Part shown: positions 1 to 7,500 of the stretch, in pieces | How positions within the stretch are numbered: position 1 is the first letter of the stretch | Layout of the letters: the number at the start of each line of letters is the position of its first letter | Source of the DNA: Paenibacillus pedocola | Lineage (GTDB): Bacteria > Bacillota > Bacilli > Paenibacillales > Paenibacillaceae | Direction: 5' to 3' | DNA length: 64,000 nucleotides | Assembly: GCF_031599675.1 (NCBI RefSeq) | Contig: NZ_CP134223.1 | Span: 4,650,001-4,714,000 of the forward strand | Program-made: the position numbers and the translations under genes | Notes under the pieces: generated by a model | What the model was told of the DNA's origin: nothing | The model's database searches: none | The model's input: only the letters and a program-made list of their open reading frames with translations

Positions 1-300
1 GTCCGGAATAGAGTCAATTCCTTGAATCCACTTCTGCATTCTGAAATTGATAGTGCTCATCAAGCCGTGACGTGACGGATACATTCTTCATGACCAGCAC
101 TTCGATATTGTAAGCTCTATATGGCTATAAAACTGATCGATATGAACCGCACCTCTGAACCAGTCGCAATCCTCACGCTCCAGACTATAATTAATCAGCG
201 TACAATTCTCGCTTTAACCGACCCAACTATACGGTGGGGGGAGAAATCGCACAATAGACTCATTTCCGGCTGTATACCGGATTCCAAAAAGAAAGCAGCT
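1..300. other. Region without a convincing intact gene
   Basis: No open frame here has a ribosome site and a recognisable product. A 78-codon forward frame from 121 lacks both. On the reverse strand two short frames abut near position 90, as if one older gene had been broken by a frameshift, but I do not recognise the family. Confidence 0.4.
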
Positions 301-319
301 AATTGCACATTGTGCAATT
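301..319. promoter_or_regulatory. Palindromic operator upstream of the tetR-MMPL operon
   Basis: Perfect inverted repeat AATTGCACA-T-TGTGCAATT, with 9-bp arms and a 1-nt centre. It abuts the -35 element of the likely tetR promoter. TetR-family repressors usually bind such sites in their own promoter, so it is the probable autoregulatory operator. The repressor assignment is inference; the palindrome is seen directly. Confidence 0.65.
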
Positions 320-348
320 TTGCGCTTTGGGCAAGATTATGTTTTAAT
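320..348 (+). promoter_or_regulatory. Likely sigma-A promoter of the tetR-MMPL operon
   Basis: TTGCGC, a 17-nt spacer and TTTAAT form a reasonable -35/-10 pair. The palindrome at 301-319 lies directly upstream, overlapping where polymerase would bind. Confidence 0.5.
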
Positions 349-406
349 GGAGAATAGCATTAGGGTATTGTGAACATTAACTTCAGGGAAGGAGGGCGCA
401 TGAAAC

Positions 407-1024
407 TTGAACCCCAAGCTCACACTGCGCGACAAAAAAAAGGAAGCTACCGCCTATGCTTTGGCCGAGGCTGCCTTTGAACTGGCCCTTGTGCAGGGGA
501 TGGACGGCTTCATCGTTGACGATATTGTCCAGCAGGCAGGCGTTTCCCGGCGGACCTTTGCCAATTACTTCTCGTGCAAAGAGGAAGCGGTAGCGGCGTA
601 TTTTATGAGCAGTGCTTCGAAAGAGGATCAGAACATGCTGTTGGCGGGCTTGCCTCCGGATGCAACGCCGCTGGACGCCTTATACTGCCTGCTTAAGCTG
701 CAGTTCACTTCTGCATTTCTGCATAAACTGCGGCAGTTTGTGTCGCTGGCGAATCAGTATCCCACGCTTGAGCCATATATCCTCAGCGTATTCCACCGCT
801 TACAGATTGCCGCACAGGAGGTACTGGAACGGTTCACCCACGGGCGTTATACCGACGGATATACCCACCTGCTTGCCGGAGCCGTCTATGGGGCCTTCAT
901 TCCGATTCTGGACGGACGGCTCAATGTACTACTGCCGGGAGAAGCACAGGATGAACGCTCCAGTGCCATATCGTTCGATCATTATTTGAATTCGATGTTT
1001 GGTTATTTAAGAAAAGGCTTCTAA
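407..1024 (+). CDS. TetR/AcrR-family transcriptional regulator
   Basis: A 205-residue TetR-type repressor. Residues about 5-60 form the N-terminal DNA-binding domain, with the helix-turn-helix around 36-55 (DDIVQQAGVSRRTFANYF). The rest is the variable ligand-binding part. The start chosen is TTG, 10 nt after GGAGGG, because it gives the full conserved N-terminus (LTLRDKKKEATAYALAEAAF). An ATG 7 nt upstream is in another frame and is too close to the ribosome site. The MMPL exporter gene follows after 28 bp and is probably co-transcribed. The inferred role is control of its own promoter, through the palindrome at 301-319, and of the exporter. The ligand cannot be named. Confidence 0.88.
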   Translation: MNPKLTLRDKKKEATAYALAEAAFELALVQGMDGFIVDDIVQQAGVSRRTFANYFSCKEEAVAAYFMSSASKEDQNMLLAGLPPDATPLDALYCLLKLQFTSAFLHKLRQFVSLANQYPTLEPYILSVFHRLQIAAQEVLERFTHGRYTDGYTHLLAGAVYGAFIPILDGRLNVLLPGEAQDERSSAISFDHYLNSMFGYLRKGF

Positions 1025-1052
1025 ACCAGAGATAAAAAGGAGAAACCATCAC

Positions 1053-3446
1053 ATGTCCACATTTCTATACCGATTGGGAAAATCGGCGTATTCCAAACCA
1101 TGGGTTTTCCTCGCGGCCTGGATTATCATTCTCGGCGTTGTAGGCGCCCTGCTCGGCTTTAATGGCATCCAGTCCAGCTCCGAAATGAAGATTGAAGGCA
1201 CTGAATCGCAAAAAGTGCTGGATATGCTGGCCGATGAACTCCCTGCTGCCGCCGGCGGCCAGGCGAGCGTCGCCTTTACTGCTCCGGACGGAGAACGTCT
1301 GGACACGCCGGAACGGGTAGCCCTGCTCCAGAAGGCTATCAATGAGGTCTACAGCATGGATTATATTATCAATCCTGCTAAGCTTGCCGCCGAGGCCGCC
1401 GCTGCTGCGGGTCAGGCTGCCGGTGCTGCGGGTCAGGCTGCCGGTGCTGATCCTTCAGCTGCTGCCGGTCAAGCTGCTGCTGCTGATCCTTCAGCTGCTG
1501 CCGGGCAAGCTGCTGCTGCTGATCCTTCGGCTGCTGCCGGGCAAGCTGCTGCAGCTCCTTACGGCCCGCTGCTGGCTGACGGTGCTCCGGTTCCCGGCGT
1601 CATGCTGTCCGCAGACGGCAGCATCGCCCTGTTCCAGTTCCAGTTCACCGTTCAGCAGACTTCACTGCCTTCTGACGTACCGGATAACGTCATCAAAGCC
1701 GTGACCGAAGTCGAACAGGCAGGCTCAGGCATCACCGCCATTCCGAGTGATTCGCTAAAGAGCACGCCATCGATCGGATCGACGGAAGCAGTCGGCGTAG
1801 TCGTCGCTGCTGTGGTCCTGTTCATTACGCTGGGCTCGGTTGTTGCTGCCGGCCTACCGCTGATCACTGCGCTCCTCGGCGTTGCAATCAGCGTCGGAGG
1901 CGCCTTTGCCCTCTCGAGCGTGATCCAGATGAATGACATTACGCCGATTCTCGCTGTCATGATCGGTCTGGCGGTCGGCATCGACTACTCGCTGTTTATC
2001 GTGAACCGGCAGCGCAGGCTGATTCTTGATGAGAATTTAAGCGCCCGCGAAGCGGCTAGCCGGGCAGTCGGTACCGCCGGCAGCGCCGTATTTTTCGCCG
2101 GGCTGACCGTTATTATCGCCCTGTGCGGCATGCTGGTCATCGGCATCGGCTTCCTGTCAACTATGGCGCTTGTTGCCGCAGTCACCGTGCTGATCACCGT
2201 CCTGCTGTCGTTAACCCTGCTGCCTGCACTGCTGGGTCTGGTCGGTGAGCGGATCTGCTCTGCCAAGGCCCGCACGAAGAAATCCGCCTCCGGAAACAAA
2301 GGCAATCACGGATTCTCACACCGCTGGGCGAACTTCACAGTGAAATACCGCTGGATCATCATTGTTTTGGTAGTTCTGGTGCTTGGAACAGCCGCAATTC
2401 CGGTAACGAAAATGGAGCTCGGCATTCCGTCCGGCGCCTCGGCCAACCTGGATACCCCGGCACGCCAAAGCTATGACATCATCTCCAAGGGCTTTGGCGA
2501 AGGATTCAACGGACCGCTGCTGCTGGTCGCCCAGCCGAACAACCCGTCCGATAAAATCTCCATGCAGACACTGGGCAAGCTGGTTCAGGAGCTGCAGATG
2601 CATGATAATGTCACGCTGGTGTCCCCAATGGGCGTCAACGCAACAGGTGATATCGCCATTATCAGCCTGATTCCAAAAACAGGCCCAACCGATACAGAAA
2701 CAAGAGATCTGGTGCAGGAGCTGCGCGATCCCGCCTACAGCCTCGCATCAGAGAACAATATTACCCTTGGAGTGACCGGCTTTACCGCCATTAATATCGA
2801 TATGTCCTCCAAGCTGTCAGATGCATTCCCTGTGTATATCGGCATCATTGTCATCCTGTCATTGATTATCCTGCTGCTCGTATTCCGTTCGGTCATTGTA
2901 CCGGTCAAAGCGACAGTCGGATTTATTCTCAGCATTCTAGCTACCTTCGGTGTGACCACCGCCGTATATCAGTGGGGCTGGCTGCACTCCCTGTTCGGTT
3001 TTGATACCGGCGGACCGCTGCTCAGCTTCATGCCGATTCTGGTCACTGGCATTCTGTACGGTCTGGCGATGGATTACCAGGTGTTCCTGGTCAGCTCCAT
3101 GCGTGAGGCTTACGTCCACGGGCGCCACGGCAACGAGAGCGTGGTACACGGCTACGATCTTGCCAGCCGTGTTGTGCTTGCCGCAGGCATCATCATGGTC
3201 TCCGTATTCGCCGGCTTTATCTTCGCCCCTGATGCGATGATCAAGCAGATCGGCTTCGCGCTGGCCTTCGGGATCCTGATCGATGCCTTCATCATCCGCA
3301 TGACGCTTGTGCCGGCCGTCATGGCCGTGTTCGGCGACAAAGCCTGGTGGCTGCCGAAAGGGCTGGACCGTCTGCTGCCGAACCTCGATGTCGAGGGAGA
3401 TAAGCTGATCGCCAAGCTTCATGCCGAGAGCGGAGACAAGAAATAA
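1053..3446 (+). CDS. MMPL/RND-family membrane transporter (YdfJ-like)
   Basis: A 797-residue protein with the MMPL layout: a first membrane helix at about residues 15-35, a large extracellular loop, a block of helices, a second loop and a second block of helices. The signatures AVMIGLAVGIDYSLFIVNRQRR and YGLAMDYQVFLVSSMREA are the paired GxxxDY motifs in helix 4 of each half, thought to carry the proton relay. The family exports lipids, drugs or hydrophobic compounds using the proton gradient. The first loop carries an Ala/Gln/Gly-rich repeat (codons about 118-167) absent from typical relatives. It lies just behind the tetR gene, a common arrangement for inducible efflux pumps. The substrate is unknown. 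Confidence 0.88.
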   Translation: MSTFLYRLGKSAYSKPWVFLAAWIIILGVVGALLGFNGIQSSSEMKIEGTESQKVLDMLADELPAAAGGQASVAFTAPDGERLDTPERVALLQKAINEVYSMDYIINPAKLAAEAAAAAGQAAGAAGQAAGADPSAAAGQAAAADPSAAAGQAAAADPSAAAGQAAAAPYGPLLADGAPVPGVMLSADGSIALFQFQFTVQQTSLPSDVPDNVIKAVTEVEQAGSGITAIPSDSLKSTPSIGSTEAVGVVVAAVVLFITLGSVVAAGLPLITALLGVAISVGGAFALSSVIQMNDITPILAVMIGLAVGIDYSLFIVNRQRRLILDENLSAREAASRAVGTAGSAVFFAGLTVIIALCGMLVIGIGFLSTMALVAAVTVLITVLLSLTLLPALLGLVGERICSAKARTKKSASGNKGNHGFSHRWANFTVKYRWIIIVLVVLVLGTAAIPVTKMELGIPSGASANLDTPARQSYDIISKGFGEGFNGPLLLVAQPNNPSDKISMQTLGKLVQELQMHDNVTLVSPMGVNATGDIAIISLIPKTGPTDTETRDLVQELRDPAYSLASENNITLGVTGFTAINIDMSSKLSDAFPVYIGIIVILSLIILLLVFRSVIVPVKATVGFILSILATFGVTTAVYQWGWLHSLFGFDTGGPLLSFMPILVTGILYGLAMDYQVFLVSSMREAYVHGRHGNESVVHGYDLASRVVLAAGIIMVSVFAGFIFAPDAMIKQIGFALAFGILIDAFIIRMTLVPAVMAVFGDKAWWLPKGLDRLLPNLDVEGDKLIAKLHAESGDKK
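1404..1553 (+). repeat. In-frame tandem repeats in the MMPL gene
   Basis: Two copies of a 21-nt unit (1404-1445) are followed by three copies of a 36-nt unit starting at 1446, 1482 and 1518. The longer unit encodes ADPSAAAGQAAA. All units are multiples of three, so copy number can change without breaking the frame. They fall in the first extracellular loop. Confidence 0.9.
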
Positions 3447-3486
3447 CAACAAGGACGGCATAATGCCGTCCTCCCGAATTGTATAA

Positions 3487-3530
3487 AGAGCAGATCCTGC
3501 AGATGAAGTCCGCAGGATCTGCTCTTTTCA
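3487..3530. terminator. Terminator between convergent genes
   Basis: A 13-bp perfect stem (GAGCAGATCCTGC with its complement), an 11-nt loop and CTCTTTTC on the forward side. On the reverse side CTCTTTAT follows, so it can serve both the MMPL gene and the small membrane gene, whose stop codon lies in its edge. A weaker hairpin without a T-run sits at 3452-3472. Confidence 0.85.
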
Positions 3531-3812
3531 TTTATTAAAAGCATATTTATGCACTGCGAACACAATTCCTGATGAGATTCCAAGCGACACTAACCACACT
3601 ATCATATTTTGTATGGAGAACATGGACGGGTGAACACCAAAATCAACTCTTGATTGGGCAGGTTCTGTTGCAGTAATTTCATATGCATTTGTCATATCAG
3701 GTACATATTCTTTGGTCATTAACATCCCTAACCCAACCTGGATTCCGGTTGTAATCAGAAGAAAACTGAACGCATAGATCAAGCCGAGAACAAGGTACTT
3801 TATCATTTTCAC
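3528..3812 (-). CDS. Small two-helix membrane protein, unknown function
   Basis: A 94-residue protein I do not recognise. Helices are apparent at about residues 5-31 and 66-88, joined by a roughly 35-residue loop that probably faces outside. The start ATG has a GGCGGTG ribosome site a few bases upstream. It stands alone between the convergent MMPL gene and the decayed region after 3900. No function is proposed. Confidence 0.6.
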   Translation of the reverse strand: MKMIKYLVLGLIYAFSFLLITTGIQVGLGMLMTKEYVPDMTNAYEITATEPAQSRVDFGVHPSMFSIQNMIVWLVSLGISSGIVFAVHKYAFNK

Positions 3813-3913
3813 CGCCTTCCTCCAAAAAGCTTGTTCTTATTATACACATTTTTACATTTCCTCGGCAGCAAGAACTGTTAGTCGGGGTAAAATGAGCCTT
3901 TCAGCAAATCTCC

Positions 3914-4185
3914 GTGAAGGACTGGGAGCGCTACTATCTGAAGGGTGAGATCAACGGCCAGGGCATCCTGTTCTATGCCTCTCCGGACGGGGAAGCATGG
4001 ACAGCTATGTGCACACCGCTTGATTTCGGGACGCTATCGGATGAATACGGCGGTAGCACGGCTTCACAGGCTCCTACGCCGCATTATGTGCGCAGGATTT
4101 GGACCAGCAAGCTAAGAAGGCGTATTTTGATTATTTCGAGTATAAGGCAGCGGGAGAAGAAGACGGTTTGTGGATTGGTAAATAG
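3914..4185 (+). pseudogene. Remnant of a GH43 glycoside hydrolase (C-terminal end)
   Basis: The first frame reads a C-terminal beta-sandwich segment (KDWERYYLKGEINGQGILFY, then a stretch ending LSDEYGG). A frameshift near 4052 moves the continuation, FTGSYAALCAQDLDQQAKKA followed by YFDYFEYK, to another frame that ends at TAG 4183-4185. This matches the end of the intact GH43 at 5883, which has RFTGTFIGMCVQDLGG and YADFDYFIYKE. The catalytic domain is missing. The remnant lies on the opposite strand to the adjacent glycosidase operon. It is a degraded gene end, not a functional protein. Confidence 0.75.
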
Positions 4186-4191
4186 AAAAAT

Positions 4192-4237
4192 AAACGGCAG
4201 CCTGGGAACATTCATCATGTTCCCAGGCTGCCGTTTT
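4192..4237 (+). terminator. Strong terminator after the GH43 remnant
   Basis: A long perfect stem (AAACGGCAGCCTGGGAACA and its complement) around a 7-nt loop, followed by a T-run. It probably served the lost GH43 gene and has outlived it. Confidence 0.85.
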
Positions 4238-4254
4238 TGGCTTAAGCTCTCCCC

Positions 4255-4374
4255 TTATGAAGATGCGCCTTCCAGCTCCGGGTGCATTTTCTTCACGGCC
4301 CGGAAGGCATCATCGGCCACTTTCAGCATAAAGGCGATGTCTTCCTCTGTCAGCGCCGCATTAATAAAGTGGTT
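4255..4374 (-). pseudogene. C-terminal fragment of a class III aminotransferase
   Basis: The reverse strand encodes NHFINAALTEEDIAFMLKVA, then DDAFRAVKKMHPELEGASS and a stop. This is nearly identical to the last 38 residues of the intact aminotransferase gene whose stop is at 32361, and the DNA is also very similar. Homology stops abruptly at 4374 and the next reverse-strand bases (about 4375-4415) continue in another frame with unrelated sequence. It is a leftover of a duplicated or rearranged aminotransferase gene. From 4375 to 4533 I see no further gene. Confidence 0.8.
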
Positions 4375-4533
4375 CCACCGTCCACTCTTCTGGCAAAATC
4401 CACGAACTGGAATTTATCCCTGCAGTATCTGGGCTCCTTTTATTAAAACAGCAACTTATCCTCCAGTTACGATCGTTCACATTACAACGATATACCATGT
4501 ACTTCTTCAAATAGAGGTTACGTATGATCCTCT

Positions 4534-5886
4534 TTAAGTCTCCACTCCCCCGTTGCCAATCACTGATTTATACCAGTAAAAGCTGTCTTTGGGCGTCCGC
4601 TTAAGTGTATTGAAATCCACATGGATCAGCCCGAAGCGTCTGCTGTAGCCGTCCGCCCACTCGAAATTATCAAGCAGGGACCAGGCGATATAGCCTTTGA
4701 CCGGAACCCCGTCCGCCATGGCCCGCTTCAGCTGAATGAGATGCTGTCTCAGATAATGAATACGCTTCACGTCCTGAATCCTCCCCTCCACCGGATCACC
4801 GTCATAGCAGGCTCCGTTTTCCGTAATATAAATGGGAACAGGACCATAACGCTCCTTAATATGGACAAGCACTTTGTAAAGACCGCCAGGATAAATCGGC
4901 CAGTTGAAATCCGTCCGTTCATAGCCTTCGTCGATATCCTCCAGCTCAAACAGGCCGTTCCCCTGCTTATAGCGCCCCAGTGACCCCGTGTAATAGTTGA
5001 TGCCCAGAAAATCGACCGGCTGCTGGATATCCTCCATATCTCCTGGTTCCACCCGGACTGCTGCCCCCATTGCCGCGAAGGCTGCTGCCATAAACGCAGG
5101 ATATTCCCCCTTGAAAAGAGGATCCAGAAACCATTCCACCATCCAGCCTATTCTGCGGCGGCAAGCATTAATATCCTCCTCCCGGGAGCTGAACGGTTCC
5201 CGCCAGCTGACATTCGGAGCATAGCCGATCTGCCCGGGGACCCACGACTCCCGGAACAGCTTCACGGTTCTGCCGTGGGCAAGCATCAGGTGATGGGCTA
5301 CATCAAGCGCGCTCTGCAGATTCTGTTCACCGGGAGCCAGATCGCCGATATAGTGGGCCTTAAAAGACACACACCACGGCTCATTGAAGGTGGTCCAGAA
5401 CTTGATTTTCCCCTTGAAGGCCTTGAACATCGTCTCTGCGTACCTGACAAAGGCCTCGATGGTATTACGGTTCTTCCAGCCGCCCGTGTCCTGAAGCGCC
5501 TGCGGAAGATCCCAATGATACAGGGTACAGAATGGTTCGATTCCGTTCTCCAGCAGCTCATCGATCAGACGGTGATAATAATCCAGGCCCTCTTCATTGA
5601 CCGCTCCCGTCCCGTCCGGGAAAATTCTGGACCAGGCTATAGAGAACCGGTAGGTGCGCAGACCCAGCTCTTTCATATAAGCGATATCTTCTTCGTAGCG
5701 GTGGTAGCTATCACAGGCAGTATCCCCGTTGTCACCGTTACGGATCTTGCCTGGTGTATGAGCATACGTATCCCAGATTGAAAGGCCGCGCCCCCCCTCA
5801 TTCCAGGCTCCTTCAATCTGATAGGCTGCCGTAGCCGCCCCCCAAAGAAAATCCTCCGGAAACTGTATTGTTGACAATCCTATCAC
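4534..5886 (-). CDS. GH1 beta-glucosidase/beta-glycosidase, intracellular
   Basis: A 450-residue glycoside hydrolase family 1 enzyme, the usual length. It opens with FPEDFLWGAATAAYQIEG. The acid/base glutamate is E169 in TFNEPW and the nucleophile is E356 in YITENG; the sugar-binding tail SLLDNFEWADGY is present. It should hydrolyse beta-linked glucosides or related sugars by the retaining mechanism. There is no signal peptide, so it should act on imported oligosaccharides. It is the last gene of the operon that begins with the ABC permeases. The start is GTG, overlapping the TGA of the GH43 gene by 4 nt; a TTG three codons in is also possible. The exact substrate is not evident. Confidence 0.92.
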   Translation of the reverse strand: MIGLSTIQFPEDFLWGAATAAYQIEGAWNEGGRGLSIWDTYAHTPGKIRNGDNGDTACDSYHRYEEDIAYMKELGLRTYRFSIAWSRIFPDGTGAVNEEGLDYYHRLIDELLENGIEPFCTLYHWDLPQALQDTGGWKNRNTIEAFVRYAETMFKAFKGKIKFWTTFNEPWCVSFKAHYIGDLAPGEQNLQSALDVAHHLMLAHGRTVKLFRESWVPGQIGYAPNVSWREPFSSREEDINACRRRIGWMVEWFLDPLFKGEYPAFMAAAFAAMGAAVRVEPGDMEDIQQPVDFLGINYYTGSLGRYKQGNGLFELEDIDEGYERTDFNWPIYPGGLYKVLVHIKERYGPVPIYITENGACYDGDPVEGRIQDVKRIHYLRQHLIQLKRAMADGVPVKGYIAWSLLDNFEWADGYSRRFGLIHVDFNTLKRTPKDSFYWYKSVIGNGGVET

Positions 5887-7460
5887 TCCATTTCCTTATA
5901 GATAAAATAATCAAAGTCGGCATATCTGCGCGTCCCTCCCAGATCCTGCACACACATGCCTATAAATGTCCCGGTGAATCTCAGCGGCTCCTTGGCTTCA
6001 TCGGAGAGATGGGCAATATTGATCTCCCCGCCGACGGGAGACCAGCGGCCGGCTTCAAAGGCATAATAGAACTGCAGGACTTCACGGTTGACTACAGCCT
6101 TCAAAAAGACCGGACCATCTGTCGGCAGCAGAAGATCCTCCTCAAGCAGCTCATCATACATTCCCCGGTCAGACTGAATAATCCCGATTACTCTGCCGTG
6201 CTGCTCAAGATGCGTGATCCGCAGGTACACATAATCTTCCGTGTTGTAGTAGAGAATGAGGCCGGCCATCTGCTGGAAGCTCTCCGGTTCGAACTCGATT
6301 ACTGTCTCCGCTTCAAAGCGGAACGCCTGCTGCCGGCGGGCAACCAGGCTCTGCCTGTGACAGGAGCTCAAGGATTCCCTACCTGCCAGCCGCAGGAAGC
6401 CAAGCCGCTCACTCAGTGAGAGCCAGTCCGGGTCCGGCGGAAGCCGCAGCGTATTCCACTGATTGCCCAGCAGCGGTTCCTCGAAATCATCCCTCTCCGG
6501 CTCCGGCTCAAACGGATGAAGCGGCAGTTGCGGAGCCTGCACCTGAGCAGACGGAGTATTCCCGCCCCCTTCCAGCCGGAGCCAGCCCTCTTCGTCCCAG
6601 TAACACTTTTGCAGTGCGGTCTCCCGGCCCAGCATACAGTGGAATCCGTCCACAGGTCTTGCGCATAGATGAGCCATATACCATTCACCGGACTCCGTTT
6701 CAACAAGTGACCCGTGACCAGCCTTTTGGAGCTGCAGCTCCGGACTACCGCTGCTGGTCAGCATCGGATGATGAGGATCAACCTCATAAGGACCCAGTAA
6801 GGAAGCAGAGCGGGCCACGGTAACAGCATGCTTGTACCTCGTTCCGCCTTCCGCTGTAAGCAGGTAATAATAACCGTTCCGCTTGTAGACATGCGGGCCT
6901 TCTGTAAAGCCGATTTCAGTGCCTTCAAAAATTGTTATGACCGGACCAATCAACCGTCCTTCCTCCTGCGAATATTCCTGAATGACGATACCCCCGAATT
7001 TGTTCTTCCCCTTGCGGAAGTCCCACCGCATATTGAGCAGCCATTTTCGACCGTCTTCATCATGGAACAGAGACGGGTCGAACCCGCTGCTGTTCAGATA
7101 GACCGGCTCCGACCACGGTCCTTTTATGTTCTCTGCGGTCACCAGATAATTATGGGTATCCTTGAATGCACCCTTATGGGACTTCACGTCGGTATAAATT
7201 AAATAAAACAGGCCGTTGTCATAGGTCAGGCAGGGCGCCCATACCCCGTCGGAGTCTCCGTTGCCCCGCATATCCAGCTGGGATACCCGGTCCAGCGGCC
7301 TCTTCAGCAGCCTCCAGTGAAGCAGATCCCTGGAATGGTGAATCTGCACGCCCGGAAACCATTCAAAGGTGGAAGTGGCGATATAATAATCATCCTCTAC
7401 ACGGACAATCGAAGGGTCGGGGTTAAATCCGCGCAGTACAGGATTAATAATGGTGTTCAA
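5883..7460 (-). CDS. GH43 beta-xylosidase/alpha-L-arabinofuranosidase-type enzyme
   Basis: A 525-residue family 43 enzyme with a five-blade propeller (about residues 1-310) and a C-terminal beta-sandwich domain. The three catalytic acids are visible: the base in FNPDPSIVRVEDDYY, the pKa-tuning Asp in SGFDPSLFHDEDGRKW and the acid Glu in FTEGPHVYKRNGYYYL. Relatives remove xylose or arabinose from oligosaccharides by inversion. There is no signal peptide. The start is TTG, 8 nt after GGAGGAG; an ATG 7 nt upstream is followed at once by TAA. It is co-transcribed between the GH106-like and GH1 genes. A second GH43 is at 19264 and a broken one at 3914. Confidence 0.9.
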   Translation of the reverse strand: MNTIINPVLRGFNPDPSIVRVEDDYYIATSTFEWFPGVQIHHSRDLLHWRLLKRPLDRVSQLDMRGNGDSDGVWAPCLTYDNGLFYLIYTDVKSHKGAFKDTHNYLVTAENIKGPWSEPVYLNSSGFDPSLFHDEDGRKWLLNMRWDFRKGKNKFGGIVIQEYSQEEGRLIGPVITIFEGTEIGFTEGPHVYKRNGYYYLLTAEGGTRYKHAVTVARSASLLGPYEVDPHHPMLTSSGSPELQLQKAGHGSLVETESGEWYMAHLCARPVDGFHCMLGRETALQKCYWDEEGWLRLEGGGNTPSAQVQAPQLPLHPFEPEPERDDFEEPLLGNQWNTLRLPPDPDWLSLSERLGFLRLAGRESLSSCHRQSLVARRQQAFRFEAETVIEFEPESFQQMAGLILYYNTEDYVYLRITHLEQHGRVIGIIQSDRGMYDELLEEDLLLPTDGPVFLKAVVNREVLQFYYAFEAGRWSPVGGEINIAHLSDEAKEPLRFTGTFIGMCVQDLGGTRRYADFDYFIYKEME

Positions 7461-7500
7461 ATTACATTCTCCTCCTTCTTTTCTTCAGACGAAATGGCAG

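Noticed and set aside
121..357. 78-codon forward frame at the window start
   Set aside because: No ribosome site, no recognisable sequence, and it contains the operator palindrome and promoter of the next gene.
400..460. Frameshift in the A-run making ATG at 400 the true tetR start
   Set aside because: The TTG frame already gives the conserved N-terminus without any frameshift, and the ATG is too close to the ribosome site.
4375..4415. Possible DUF2252-like fragment on the reverse strand
   Set aside because: Only about 14 residues (DKFQFVDFARRVDG) look similar; too short to support.
3914..4537. 207-codon forward frame read as one gene
   Set aside because: It joins a frameshifted GH43 tail, a terminator hairpin and the antisense of an aminotransferase fragment; no single protein.
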